A stretch of DNA of 64,000 bases, from assembly GCA_027483535.1 (NCBI GenBank), contig JAIXUN010000003.1, forward strand, positions 372,001-436,000, written 5' to 3'. Below are positions 21,812-31,603 of this stretch, in pieces. Within the stretch, counting starts at the first letter, position 1; every line of letters begins with the position of its first letter. Below the pieces are notes generated by a model. It made no database searches. It saw only the letters and a program-made list of their open reading frames with translations, and had not been told where the DNA came from. Both the position numbers and the translations under genes were made by a program. This stretch comes from a bacterium (GTDB lineage: Bacteria > Armatimonadota > Fimbriimonadia > Fimbriimonadales > Fimbriimonadaceae).

Positions 21812-23640
21812 GCCGGGCTCGCCTCCAGCGGAGCAACCCTCACGAAATCGGGCTCCTCGGGAGCTTCGTTCGGAATGCTGTAAAGCTTCCAACCGTCCAC
21901 GGTCTGCTCAGTGCGCTCGGCGCCGGGGTCTTGGTGGAGAGCGATGAACGCTTCGGTGGCAACAATTCCACCGACGGGCGCACCTTTTTCCGAGTGAGCC
22001 GCCACGTCGATCACGTCGGCGTACTCCACATCGTGGACATCCGCGACTACGTCTCCCGCGTGTAAGCCGATGCGAACGGCAAACTGACCCGTTAAGCGGT
22101 TGTGAGTCTGGTTGAACCAGGCAATCTCACGCTGCATTCGTCGCGCCGCGGTCACTCCGTCGGACGCTCGCTGGAAGGTGAGGATCGCGTTATCCCCGGC
22201 GGTGGAAAGGATTCGTCCCGAGTGGTCTCTTGCGACCTGCCGAACCCACTGGTGGAACTGGGCGAAGCAGTGCTCAACGGTAAGTGGGTCCTCGCCCGCC
22301 TTCAAATCTCGGCTCTTGACGATGTCGACGACCATGACGGCGATGGTGGTGCCGCCTTCTGCTAATCGTCTTTGGACGACCACCATTTCTGCCAAGAGGG
22401 TAGCGGTGTCGCCCATTTCTCGCTTGCGCACATTTTCAGCGGCGAAGTAGAAGGTCGACCCCAAATGGGTGAACCCGGCAAGAAGCAGCATGACAACGCC
22501 GCTGCCGATAACGGTCCCGATGTGATCCCAAACATACTTGGGCCCAAATTCACCGAAGGGAATAAGAAGCGGGACGGTGCTTGCCAACAAAAACAAGGCG
22601 ACAACCTTGATCACGTCTCGCATGCGAATCTCGGCAAATGCTAGCAGACACACCCAAACAAAGCTGAGGAGACCAATCAGTCCGGCAAGCGTGCCGCCAA
22701 TCACCTGCATGGGCCCGTCGGCTCCGGTGCCATCGGTTCTCAACCCAAAGGCCAAACTGATCGCCACTCCGACAAACCCGTAGCCGATTCCGGTGATCCA
22801 ACTGAGCCGGATGGAATTGCTCCGGAGACGCTCTAGGAACCGAGAAGACTCGACAATCACGGTTTCGCCCGATTCCAATCGTTTGCGCAGGCTGAAGTAG
22901 TAGGCCAACAGCTCCTTACGATTCAGCTTTGTTGCGCGACTCTGTTCTTCCCGGTCGGTGATGAAGATTGCCACGCACACCGTGATGATCGAACACGCAG
23001 AGTAGATCGCTCCCAGCAGAAGAGCGACAAAGATACAAAGGAAGACCCCTAAGCCCACGTCCACCAAGGACATTCCTTTCCCGGCTCGACTGACGATCCA
23101 CCACAAGAAACCTGTGATCGCAACCGTCGCGGAGAAGATGGCGGTCCCTAACAGAGCCAGACGAGACTTGGCCCTTTGAAAAAGAAAGGCGAACTGGTAG
23201 ACGACCATCACCACCGCACCAACCACGCTGGTGATCCCAAGCGGCAGTCGAGCGGGGTGATCTTCTGGAAAGCCCCATCGACGGATGTGCTGAATCAGGA
23301 AGAACCAGATCCCTCCGGCAATGGACGTGACGGTGAGAAAGACGATCGGGTTTTGGGCCAGTCGCTTGAACGCTTCTTGGATGGGAATCAGCCTTCGGCG
23401 AATACGATTCCAATCGAATTCGCGAGTCCGGCGCTGTCGAAGGCCCTCTCCTCGCAAGGCTTTAAAGAGGATCGCTTCTGCCACGGGCTTAGGAACATTG
23501 AACCGTTCGCAAAGATCGTTCGCTCCTACTGTTTTTAGGTCGGCCTGGTTGAGATAAGCAACAACCGCTTCCCAATCTATGGCAACGCCTTCCTCGGGTT
23601 TAGGGAGTATTGCTTCGTTAACAGACATTGCCAGAATCAT
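21808..23640 (-). CDS. Multi-pass membrane protein with C-terminal class III nucleotidyl cyclase-like domain
   Basis: Several hydrophobic helices, then VMVVDIVKSRDLKAGED...RILSTAGDNAILTFQRASDGVTAARRMQ...FAVRIGLHAGDVVADVHDVEYADVIDVAAHSEKGAPVGGIVAT. Confidence 0.75.
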   Translation of the reverse strand: MILAMSVNEAILPKPEEGVAIDWEAVVAYLNQADLKTVGANDLCERFNVPKPVAEAILFKALRGEGLRQRRTREFDWNRIRRRLIPIQEAFKRLAQNPIVFLTVTSIAGGIWFFLIQHIRRWGFPEDHPARLPLGITSVVGAVVMVVYQFAFLFQRAKSRLALLGTAIFSATVAITGFLWWIVSRAGKGMSLVDVGLGVFLCIFVALLLGAIYSACSIITVCVAIFITDREEQSRATKLNRKELLAYYFSLRKRLESGETVIVESSRFLERLRSNSIRLSWITGIGYGFVGVAISLAFGLRTDGTGADGPMQVIGGTLAGLIGLLSFVWVCLLAFAEIRMRDVIKVVALFLLASTVPLLIPFGEFGPKYVWDHIGTVIGSGVVMLLLAGFTHLGSTFYFAAENVRKREMGDTATLLAEMVVVQRRLAEGGTTIAVMVVDIVKSRDLKAGEDPLTVEHCFAQFHQWVRQVARDHSGRILSTAGDNAILTFQRASDGVTAARRMQREIAWFNQTHNRLTGQFAVRIGLHAGDVVADVHDVEYADVIDVAAHSEKGAPVGGIVATEAFIALHQDPGAERTEQTVDGWKLYSIPNEAPEEPDFVRVAPLEASPA

Positions 23641-23700
23641 TGTATGACGCCGAAGGGTGGAAAGGTTTCATGGAAATCTTCTGCGTAGGCAATAATGAAC

Positions 23701-24020
23701 CTGGAGTTGGCCGGGTGGCGGCTGTCGGGGAAACCTGGCGGAGGAAAGTCCGGACTTCATAGGGCACGGCGCCCGTCGCAAGACGGGGCGGGGCGACCCG
23801 ACGGAAAGTGCAACAGAAACAAACCGCCTTGAGCAATCAGGGTAAGGGTGAAACAGTGAGGTAAGAGCTCACTACGGTTCGTCGTAAGGCGGCCGTGGGC
23901 AAACCCCGCCGGAAGCAAGGCCAAATAGGAAGGGGTAGACCCTGCTCGGCGACCCTTCGGGTTGGCCGCGAAGATAAATCGTCACACAAATACAGAATCC
24001 GGCTTACAGGCCGACTCCAC
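23701..24020 (+). ncRNA. rnpB: RNase P RNA (bacterial class A-like)
   Basis: Conserved ggaggaaagtccggacttcat, gggtaagggtgaaacagtgaggtaagagctcac, ggcaaaccccg, ccaaatagg, acagaatccggcttacaggccgactcc. Confidence 0.95.
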
Positions 24021-24033
24021 TCTCCCGCTTCAG

Positions 24034-25272
24034 CTACACCCAGTCCACAACGTCTGGCGTTGCTGATTCGATGAGGTCTTCCACATGAAGCATCGCGGGT
24101 ACGTGTATGCGGATCAAGGGTGTTTTAGACCCTTCGAAGATATCCCACGCTTTCGGGGATGGATCGCCGAAAGATCGAGACCCCATGGTTGTTGCCATTC
24201 GCCAAACCTCTTCGGGAGTGACGGGCTCGCCCCTTTCGTACGATGTGTGCAAGGCGCTGCGCATCTCTTCGAACATATCGATGGGACCGGAACTGGCGGC
24301 GCTATCCATTCCAATGCCAACCGTCATCCCCGCATCCAGGAATCGCCGAACGGGAGCAGGTGGGCACCCCAGATTCTTGTTGGAGCGTGGACAATGGGCA
24401 ATGGAGACCCCGGATTCAACCAAAAGGTCCAGATCGCCGGGCTCCAGTGCGCACACGTGAACGCATTGGGTCCCAGTTCGGAGGATGCCCAGGTCTTGGA
24501 GCGAAGCCACTACCGACTTTCCGGTTTGTGGCACTTCCAGCCCAAATCTTTGACGAAACTCAGCCATCACACCCTCGCCCCGAAGAGTGAGATCGTTCTC
24601 GTGAGCCGTTTCAGCAACGTGAATGCTGATGGGTTCTTCTGAAGCACCGAGTTTTTGCAAAGAATCCCGGTCGACGGTTTGAAAGGCGTGGGGGCTGAGC
24701 GAGACGGGGAGACCGAATTCTCTATTCTTTGCCGCCTTTTCTTGAACAGATCGCCACTTTTCGGCCGGGTTCTCAGCTTCGAAGAAAGTGATGAGCTCTT
24801 GGAAAAGATGCCCGCCGAGCCCCTCCTGCTTCATGGCCTCTGCCGAGCCTAGTCGATCCGTATGCTCGCCGATCTTGGCGACGCCCGTTTTTCGGTTCTC
24901 TTTTGCCGCCAGGCGAATCCCCGCCACGACGTCCGATTCGGCTTCCGCCATCTTCAGTTGGGTGAGCTGATTGATCCACGGGAAGTAGTCGCCGAGGGGA
25001 ATCTTGCCCATCATCGCCCGGTATTCCAAATGACTGTGTGCGTTTACGAAGGCGACGCTGAGAACGTAATCGCCGGGTGGGCGGGTGTGAGGGCGCAACT
25101 CGACAATTTCGCCACCAACGCGAATGGCCTCGAGTCCGCGAACCAACTCGCCGTTGATCACCATTGCGTAGGGTCTCAGGATTTGGATTCCTGATCCGAG
25201 ATCATCGCCGACGGGTGCGTGTATTCCCACAAGGGAAACGATACCGCCGAAAGCAGAAAGCCCCCTCGCCAA
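24034..25272 (-). CDS. Amidohydrolase family protein (deaminase-like, TRZ/ATZ-SsnA type)
   Basis: VAFVNAHSHLEYR; SLSPHAFQTVDRD; ISIHVAETAHEN; SIAHCPRSNKNLG; VGIGMDSAASSGPIDMFEEMR. True start is probably downstream of 25272 (e.g. M at 25164). Confidence 0.85.
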   Translation of the reverse strand: MARGLSAFGGIVSLVGIHAPVGDDLGSGIQILRPYAMVINGELVRGLEAIRVGGEIVELRPHTRPPGDYVLSVAFVNAHSHLEYRAMMGKIPLGDYFPWINQLTQLKMAEAESDVVAGIRLAAKENRKTGVAKIGEHTDRLGSAEAMKQEGLGGHLFQELITFFEAENPAEKWRSVQEKAAKNREFGLPVSLSPHAFQTVDRDSLQKLGASEEPISIHVAETAHENDLTLRGEGVMAEFRQRFGLEVPQTGKSVVASLQDLGILRTGTQCVHVCALEPGDLDLLVESGVSIAHCPRSNKNLGCPPAPVRRFLDAGMTVGIGMDSAASSGPIDMFEEMRSALHTSYERGEPVTPEEVWRMATTMGSRSFGDPSPKAWDIFEGSKTPLIRIHVPAMLHVEDLIESATPDVVDWV

Positions 25273-25288
25273 TGCGAGAGGGCTTCCC
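25258..25288 (-). terminator. Hairpin terminator downstream of PEP-CTERM gene 25309..25983
   Basis: aagccccctcgc-caat-gcgagagggctt inverted repeat. Confidence 0.55.
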
Positions 25289-25308
25289 AGGAATCTTGAA
25301 ACTAGTTC

Positions 25309-25983
25309 TTACGCCTTTCGTCGTCGTCGAACCACGGCGGCGAGGCCGAGTCCAAGAGCGACCATCGAAGCGGGCTCGGGGACGACTCCGGTGGCCTCGA
25401 CTCGATAGGCTGCATCGCGATTTACGGTTCTGAATCCGTTGGGAAGATTAAATCCCCCGCCTGGGTTCGCCTGAAGACAGATGCCATCTCCGAACGAGCC
25501 GTAGATGATGCCGATCTGTCCGTGCGGAGCGATATTGAGTACCGGAATAACCGCGACACGATAAGCCGTGCTAGGGCTTAACAGTTTTGAGATCGGCATC
25601 TTCACCAAACTCGCGCCGCCTGCAATTGGAGTGAGGGTGACTTGCGAGGGGGTTAGGCTAAACGAGGCGACATCACCCGTTAGGTTTGAGATTGCCGCGC
25701 TTGCGCCGGAGTAAATTTCGACGCGCCATGCCGAAACCGGCGACAGATCCGGATTGCCACTGTTGCGCATAACTCCTGCAGTGACGGAGGTGAGTTGATA
25801 TGCAGTTGCGGTCGTGGAGAATGTTTCGACAGCCGACATATCGTACTGGTTGTATGCTGCCTCAAAGTCTTGCGACGAGATGGGCGCAGCGAAGACTCCG
25901 CCAGTGATGTAGTCGGCGAGAATGTCGGCTTGCGCGCCTGCAGTGAGGCATGCTCCTAAGAGCAAAAGAAATTTTCCTTTCAT
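25309..25983 (-). CDS. PEP-CTERM sorting domain-containing protein (paralog A)
   Basis: MKGKFLLLLGACLTAGAQADI signal; C-terminal GVVPEPASMVALGLGLAAVVRRRRKA. Confidence 0.88.
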   Translation of the reverse strand: MKGKFLLLLGACLTAGAQADILADYITGGVFAAPISSQDFEAAYNQYDMSAVETFSTTATAYQLTSVTAGVMRNSGNPDLSPVSAWRVEIYSGASAAISNLTGDVASFSLTPSQVTLTPIAGGASLVKMPISKLLSPSTAYRVAVIPVLNIAPHGQIGIIYGSFGDGICLQANPGGGFNLPNGFRTVNRDAAYRVEATGVVPEPASMVALGLGLAAVVRRRRKA

Positions 25984-26220
25984 TAAGTAACCCTGGCTGG
26001 GCTGCGATCAGCCCTTGCACAGCCGATTGCCCGGAAAAGTGTGCCACGAGGTGCCTTCGAATACTCCTTCCAGCACGGTTGCCGGCTAAATCCTGGTATC
26101 CGGCCGCCTGAAAGAGTTTCGCTAAGATGCTACTGGCGGTCCGCTTACCAGTAGGGTCCTTGCCTCCGGCTAAAGTGCATCCGGCTCGGATTTGCATACC
26201 GACCAGGGGGGCGTTACATC

Positions 26221-26252
26221 AAATGCCCTCTCCGATTCGCGAGAGGGCATTT
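26221..26252 (-). terminator. Hairpin terminator downstream of PEP-CTERM gene 26277..26957
   Basis: aaatgccctctccgattcgcgagagggcattt: near-perfect stem (aaatgccctct/agagggcattt). Confidence 0.7.
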
Positions 26253-26276
26253 GACGAGGAGCCTGCGGAAGGTTTT

Positions 26277-26957
26277 TTAGACCTTTCGTCGTCGTCGAAC
26301 TACGACGGCAAGGCCGAGTCCAAGAGCGACCATCGAAGCGGGCTCGGGGACGACTCCGGCGGCTTCCACTCTGTATGCGAGGTCAGCGCTCAATCTCCGC
26401 TGGTTTCCCACAAGGTTGAAAGTACCTCCTGGATTAGCTTGCCACGACTCAGAGTCGCTTCCCGTACCTACGAGAATCCCGATTTGACCGTTGCCGGCGA
26501 AGTTCATCACCGGAATGACCCCAATAAAGTAGTCGGTGCTTGGTGCCAAGACTTCTGAGAGGGTGAATTCGGCAAGCTTGTCTCCACCGGACAGATTCCA
26601 CAACGTTACTTGTGCAGGCGTGAAGGAGAGCGACTTCACATCTCCGGTCAGATTGCTCACGGCCGCGGCCACGCTCGAATAAATTTCTATACGCCACCCC
26701 GTAATCCCCGAATAGTCAGTTGGATTTGAGGTGTTGAACCTGTCAATTGCGGCTGCAACAGCAGTGATTTCATAGGCTGAGGCAGTCGTCGAGAATTTCT
26801 CAATGGCAACGATGTCTGCTCCGGGGATGGACGCCTCAAAGTCTTGGCTTGCCGCGGACGCTGTCGACAATCCGCCGGAGATGTTGTCAAGAAGGATGTC
26901 GGCCTGCGCACCCGTAACGATGAATGCTCCAAGGAGCAAAGAAATTTTTCCTTTCAT
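26277..26957 (-). CDS. PEP-CTERM sorting domain-containing protein (paralog B)
   Basis: MKGKISLLLGAFIVTGAQADI signal; GVVPEPASMVALGLGLAVVVRRRRKV; colinear similarity with 25309..25983. Confidence 0.88.
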   Translation of the reverse strand: MKGKISLLLGAFIVTGAQADILLDNISGGLSTASAASQDFEASIPGADIVAIEKFSTTASAYEITAVAAAIDRFNTSNPTDYSGITGWRIEIYSSVAAAVSNLTGDVKSLSFTPAQVTLWNLSGGDKLAEFTLSEVLAPSTDYFIGVIPVMNFAGNGQIGILVGTGSDSESWQANPGGTFNLVGNQRRLSADLAYRVEAAGVVPEPASMVALGLGLAVVVRRRRKV

Positions 26958-27115
26958 GAGAAACCCAAAAACAACCTCTAAGGAGATTGCTGGGATTCAG
27001 TTAATGCCGTTTATGTTCCGATGTATCAGATTTGCAAGAACATACGGTGAAACTACTAGTGCAGATCTAGTTCAAATACGTGTACTAAATCGGTCCGAAA
27101 GGACTCGTGGCCCAT

Positions 27116-27790
27116 TTACAGGGGCGTCGCCCAAGCCGCGTCGATGCCGTCTCGCGTGAGAGACTTCACGTGGAAGTCGCCGAACAAGGTGGTGTATCGA
27201 TAGTTTCGGAGCAGGCGGAACGCTTCCTGGAAGTTGTTCTGGTCATCGGGTCGAATCGCCCGTTCGCTGCTATGCCAATGACCTGCGCCATCGAACAACA
27301 CGTTCACGTTTGCCGGCAATTGGAACCCGGTCTGTGAGAAAGCTCGAAAGGCGATTTCGGTTCGGAAGAAGTAAGAGTTGCCGTAGTAGGCGAACATGGA
27401 CGGCTGCGCCGGGAACGGGTCGAACAGGTGATTGTCCAGCACGAACGCCCCGGAATCTGCGGGACACCGAAACACCTCTCGATTCTTCAGATAAGGTTGA
27501 AGAACATCTTGAAGCAGGGGCATGCTGGCGATGCGCGCCCTAAATTCGGGCTGGGCGTCCCAGATATTGGGGCTGAACTTGTCGCTCGCATCGAGCGCGT
27601 GAGGGAAGACGTCGTCGTTATCGCCCATGTAGAGCGAGATCGAAGTGCCGATCTGCTTGAGATTGCTCACGCAGTTGCTCTGCTTAGCCGCAGCCTTCGC
27701 ACGGGCGAAAACCGGAAAGAGGAGCGCGGCCAAGATCGCGATGATGGCAATCACCACGAGCAATTCAATCAACGTAAACCCTCTTTTCAT
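27116..27790 (-). CDS. Prepilin-type N-terminal cleavage/methylation domain protein (DUF1559-like pseudopilin)
   Basis: [63 protein letters not shown]; start at 27790. Confidence 0.9.
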   Translation of the reverse strand: MKRGFTLIELLVVIAIIAILAALLFPVFARAKAAAKQSNCVSNLKQIGTSISLYMGDNDDVFPHALDASDKFSPNIWDAQPEFRARIASMPLLQDVLQPYLKNREVFRCPADSGAFVLDNHLFDPFPAQPSMFAYYGNSYFFRTEIAFRAFSQTGFQLPANVNVLFDGAGHWHSSERAIRPDDQNNFQEAFRLLRNYRYTTLFGDFHVKSLTRDGIDAAWATPL

Positions 27791-27986
27791 CTTAAAAACA
27801 GCGAGTCGAAGTTGATCGCTCCCCCTTAACTTAACGTGAGAGCATCGAAGTTGGTTCACAGAATGTGCGCACCGCATCAATTACCGGCACGTAAAAGCAG
27901 ACTGAGACGTTCAAACGTAGAAAAAAGTTGCACGAAACAGGGATAATTCTAGGTTGCGCCCGTACCGAACGGGTAGGAGTTTCCCT

Positions 27987-29804
27987 TTGGCCAAGCCGGT
28001 AGAGATCAAGCCCGAAGAACAGTTCGCCCGATCTTACGTTGATCGATTAATTTTAACGAAGTTGTCTGAGATGGAGGCTGCCGTTAAGCTCGGCGAGCTC
28101 GCTGACAAACTCGCCCAACAGAACGTGGGTCTCGCGATGGTTCGATCGCTGATGGCCTCCAACCCAAACATTTTTGCTTATCACGAGCGACGCTGGATTC
28201 CGGCATCTCGTTTGACGGGCCAAGGTCGCCCGTTTGCGGAAGTGATGCGACTCATCCTGGACGCCTTTGGCGCCCCGGTTTCGCTCGACACCCTGATCGA
28301 CGAAATCGTCCGGGTACGAGACGAGGATCGCGATCTCGTGGAATCGCAAGCGCGACGCTTCATCGATCGTGACGTCCGCTTTATCCTGATCGAAGACCAG
28401 CATGTGGGTCTCATCGACTGGGGCTTCTTGGCGAAAGATCAAAAGCTCTCCCGAGCCTTGGCGATCAACCGAGTGACCCAAGAAGAGTTCGACGAGGCTG
28501 CGGCCAAGCTGGCGAATGTTGATTTCCGAAGCACCACCTGGGCTGCCGACGCGCTCAAGACGGGTGCGCCGATGCGACTCAAGGCGATCGGAGCCGTTGC
28601 TTATTCCAAGCTGAACTCCGACGACCCCCGATCCATCCTTCTTTACGACGCCAAGGCCGTCTATTCGGCGCTCTTCACCGTGCCGGGCTTCGTATTCGCT
28701 CCTGACGGAAAGTTCTATCCGGCGGAAGAAGCGACCAAGTGGATCAATCTGGCCTCTAAACTTGCCGACAAACTCACGCCTTCGGTGGAACTCGACGATG
28801 CTCAGCCAATCGACGTCAAGCAAGAAGACGTCGCACGAATGGTCGAGAAGATTCTAAGCGCCGACAAATCAACCACGGCGATCAAGCTTCTTGAAGAGTT
28901 CTACGAGATCACGCCGGGCACGAAGACGTTTGTTGACGACCTCGCCAACATGATGACGGCCCTTCAAGGCAGCGAGAAAGTTGCGTGGGTCGGCGGCGAT
29001 CGCTTCCGAAAGGCGGGCGACATGCCGGATTACATTTACGAGGTTCCGGAGCCGTTCCAATTCGTTGAATCGGGCGTAAAGAACGAAGAAAACGAGGACG
29101 TAGACGTCGAACTGATCGACGACGGTCTTTCCAGCCAGCTTCGAAAGCTCCTGCAGCACCCGCTTGCTTTGGACGTTCTTGACGAGGAAGTTCAACCTGC
29201 CCTCAAGAGCCAACCGGAGACCATTCGGTGCGTGCTGAAGTCCATCCACCGCGAACTCGGTACCTTCCCGCTGGCGCAAATTCCTACGGGCTGGGTCGAT
29301 CCTGCTCCCACCATCCAAGAGGCCATCTTCGTGGATCCCAACGGGCGAGAGCTTCAGGTCTGGATCAACAACGAGGCTCGCCTGATGTACAACCTAATCG
29401 ACTGGTGGTACGAGCAGCCTATCGAGAGCGGCGCGGTCTTTACGCTTACCAAGACGGCTAAGCCGAACGTGTTCGAATTCGCCTATTTGGATCAGCCGGA
29501 TCCCGTGGTTTACATCTCTGCCCAGCGAATGGAAGAGCTGCGAAACCTCGGTGCCGCTGCAGAGGGCAAGAGCACGCTTCAACTGCTCATCGAAGTCATG
29601 GCCCACTGGCCAAAGGGTGCGGACTACCTTGCGATCCTCGCGGAGATCAACGTTGTTCGACGAACCTCGCGAAGACTCCTTGCTTCGCTTCTGTCCAGCT
29701 ACCCGTGCTTCTACCAGCGATCTGGTTCGCCGGTTTGGCACTTCGATGGCAAGAAGGTCGATCAAGGCTTCGACAAGGCGAAGAAGCGCTTCGTCAAGAA
29801 GTAA
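27987..29804 (+). CDS. Conserved hypothetical protein, possibly with winged-helix modules
   Basis: 616-aa ORF from 27954; TTG at 27987 is preceded by taggag; helix-rich EMEAAVKLGELADKLAQQNVGLAMVRSLMASNPNIFAYHERRWIPAS and C-terminal DYLAILAEINVVRRTSRRLLASLLSSYPCFYQRSGSPVWHF. Confidence 0.7.
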   Translation: MAKPVEIKPEEQFARSYVDRLILTKLSEMEAAVKLGELADKLAQQNVGLAMVRSLMASNPNIFAYHERRWIPASRLTGQGRPFAEVMRLILDAFGAPVSLDTLIDEIVRVRDEDRDLVESQARRFIDRDVRFILIEDQHVGLIDWGFLAKDQKLSRALAINRVTQEEFDEAAAKLANVDFRSTTWAADALKTGAPMRLKAIGAVAYSKLNSDDPRSILLYDAKAVYSALFTVPGFVFAPDGKFYPAEEATKWINLASKLADKLTPSVELDDAQPIDVKQEDVARMVEKILSADKSTTAIKLLEEFYEITPGTKTFVDDLANMMTALQGSEKVAWVGGDRFRKAGDMPDYIYEVPEPFQFVESGVKNEENEDVDVELIDDGLSSQLRKLLQHPLALDVLDEEVQPALKSQPETIRCVLKSIHRELGTFPLAQIPTGWVDPAPTIQEAIFVDPNGRELQVWINNEARLMYNLIDWWYEQPIESGAVFTLTKTAKPNVFEFAYLDQPDPVVYISAQRMEELRNLGAAAEGKSTLQLLIEVMAHWPKGADYLAILAEINVVRRTSRRLLASLLSSYPCFYQRSGSPVWHFDGKKVDQGFDKAKKRFVKK

Positions 29805-29825
29805 GAGCCGCCGCTTGTTCAGCAG

Positions 29826-29858
29826 AACGGTCCGGGAGAATTCCCGGGCCGTTTTTTT
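29826..29858 (+). terminator. Rho-independent terminator
   Basis: aacggtccggga-gaat-tcccgggccgtttttttg. Confidence 0.85.
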
Positions 29859-29957
29859 GTGCCCAATTCTCGAACCTTGCCTCGATCCGAACCCCCGATT
29901 TAGACAGCTTGTGTATAGTCGGGTGCTAGCCTCCACTACCCTGCTAAAATAGAGGGG

Positions 29958-31598
29958 ATGTCGATTTCGGCGCTGATGAGTGCGGACCTGGTGATTGTGG
30001 AGCCGGGTACGACAACACCTCTTGGCGTTGAAATCACGAACCGAGGGACGGAGACCGATCAGGTCGAGATTCGAATTGAGGGGCTCGATCCAGAATGGAC
30101 CGCCGTTCCGGTTCCGGTTCTGAACCTGGACCCCAACGAAACCGGGCACGCTAAAGTGTTCTTCAAGCCTTCCCGCGCGAGCGAGAGCCTGGCGGGGAAC
30201 TACCCCTTCGTCATTCGCTTCCGAAGCTTGGTCACAGGCGAAGAACGCACGGGCCAGGGCGTGTTGCAGGTCCAGCCGTACCAAAACCTCTCCCTAGAAG
30301 TTTCGCCGCGCAAAGGGTTTATCTCTGCCGCCAAGCGGATGAACACCTTCAGCGTAACGGTGGTGAACCTGGGGAACACCGAACACACCGTTCATCTCAA
30401 TGCGGGCGACCCCGAAAACGAATGCACCTACGAATGGTCGGCAGAAAAGGTGCAAGTGGGTCCGGGCCAACAGCGAGAGGTAGAAGTGACGGTCACACCC
30501 AATCGGCGATCTTCGTTTGGCCAATCTCGACTGGTGGGATTCTCCGCCACCGGACGATCGGTAGAGGTTCCTAGCGCCTCTTGCGGCGGACAAGCTCAGC
30601 TTGAGATCCGACCTCTTCTGAGCCCGGGCTCGCTGGTTGCCGCAATCGCGCTGTTCATTCTGTTGCTGGTGCTGTGGATCACGGCTCCCAAGCCTGCCCG
30701 AATGGTCAAACTCATGGCGATCGGAGGCACGAAGGTGTACGTCGGCTCCCCGGTTACGATCACCTGGGCGGCTGAGAACGCGCTCAACGTGGAAGTGAAA
30801 GCGGGGTCGGACAACATTGGTGAGGAGCTAGAGACCGAGGGGTCGACCGTGATCACTCCCAAACTCGCGGGCACACTGGTGGTAACCGCATTTGCCATCC
30901 GCAAAGATGGGTCGAAGGGAGAAGCGAGGGAGTTGATCCTCACCGTGGAAACGCCGCCCATCGTTCCCGATCCATCGATCTCGAAGCTGGAAGTTGATCC
31001 CAAAGAGGTGCCGCTGGGATCGCAGTTCACGCTCACTTACGCTTTTGGGCCCGAGGTCGTAAAGGCAACGCTCAGTCCCTTCCAAACCGAGTTGGATCTC
31101 AATACCGACAAGTATCTTGTCCCCGCACCGACCAAAGTTGGCCTCAACGAATACGAGATCATTGCGACCAACAAGGCGGGCAAGATCGTGCGAAAGAAGT
31201 TCTCCGTGCAAGTCTTCGAGCCGATTCTTGCAAAGATCATCGCGTTCTCCGTGGAGCCAGAGACGGTGACCGAGGAGGGAAGTTCGGTGACGGTGAAATG
31301 GCAAGCAACCTCGGCGGCACGTGTGGAACTGAGCTACACCGGAGGAAAGACTCAAGAACTGGCTGCAGAAGGCATGGTCGTTGTCCCAATTACGGGCAAG
31401 ACCAACTTCACCATCAAGGTGTTTGACCAGAACGGCAAGACCGTTACGCAAAGCAAAACCGTCGAGTACAAGCCGGTTGCGCCCACCATGGATTCGGGCA
31501 CCGATGCTACGACCGCCGGAACAACGGGTGACGGCGAGGATCGCCTCCGAGGACCCGGCGACGCGGGTCGGCCGGGATCACCAAACCGCGCTCGCTAG
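29958..31598 (+). CDS. Hypothetical membrane protein with repeated Ig/CARDB-like beta domains
   Basis: One central TM LVAAIALFILLLVLWITA, N-terminal VEPGTTTPLGVEITNRGTETDQVEIRIEGLDPEWTAVP, repeated 'SKLEVDPKEVPLGSQFTLTY'/'IAFSVEPETVTEEGSSVTVKW' modules. Confidence 0.65.
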   Translation: MSISALMSADLVIVEPGTTTPLGVEITNRGTETDQVEIRIEGLDPEWTAVPVPVLNLDPNETGHAKVFFKPSRASESLAGNYPFVIRFRSLVTGEERTGQGVLQVQPYQNLSLEVSPRKGFISAAKRMNTFSVTVVNLGNTEHTVHLNAGDPENECTYEWSAEKVQVGPGQQREVEVTVTPNRRSSFGQSRLVGFSATGRSVEVPSASCGGQAQLEIRPLLSPGSLVAAIALFILLLVLWITAPKPARMVKLMAIGGTKVYVGSPVTITWAAENALNVEVKAGSDNIGEELETEGSTVITPKLAGTLVVTAFAIRKDGSKGEARELILTVETPPIVPDPSISKLEVDPKEVPLGSQFTLTYAFGPEVVKATLSPFQTELDLNTDKYLVPAPTKVGLNEYEIIATNKAGKIVRKKFSVQVFEPILAKIIAFSVEPETVTEEGSSVTVKWQATSAARVELSYTGGKTQELAAEGMVVVPITGKTNFTIKVFDQNGKTVTQSKTVEYKPVAPTMDSGTDATTAGTTGDGEDRLRGPGDAGRPGSPNRAR

Positions 31599-31603
31599 GA
31601 AGT

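Noticed and set aside
25984-26220. c-di-GMP-I (GEMM) riboswitch
   Set aside because: Only a short CCTCCGGC-TAAA-like similarity on the strand without a downstream gene; core GGCAAACC/GACGCAAAGCC not found
29394-30284. 296-aa minus-strand ORF
   Set aside because: Spans the 3' end of one plus-strand gene, a clear terminator and the start of another; Arg/His-rich shadow ORF
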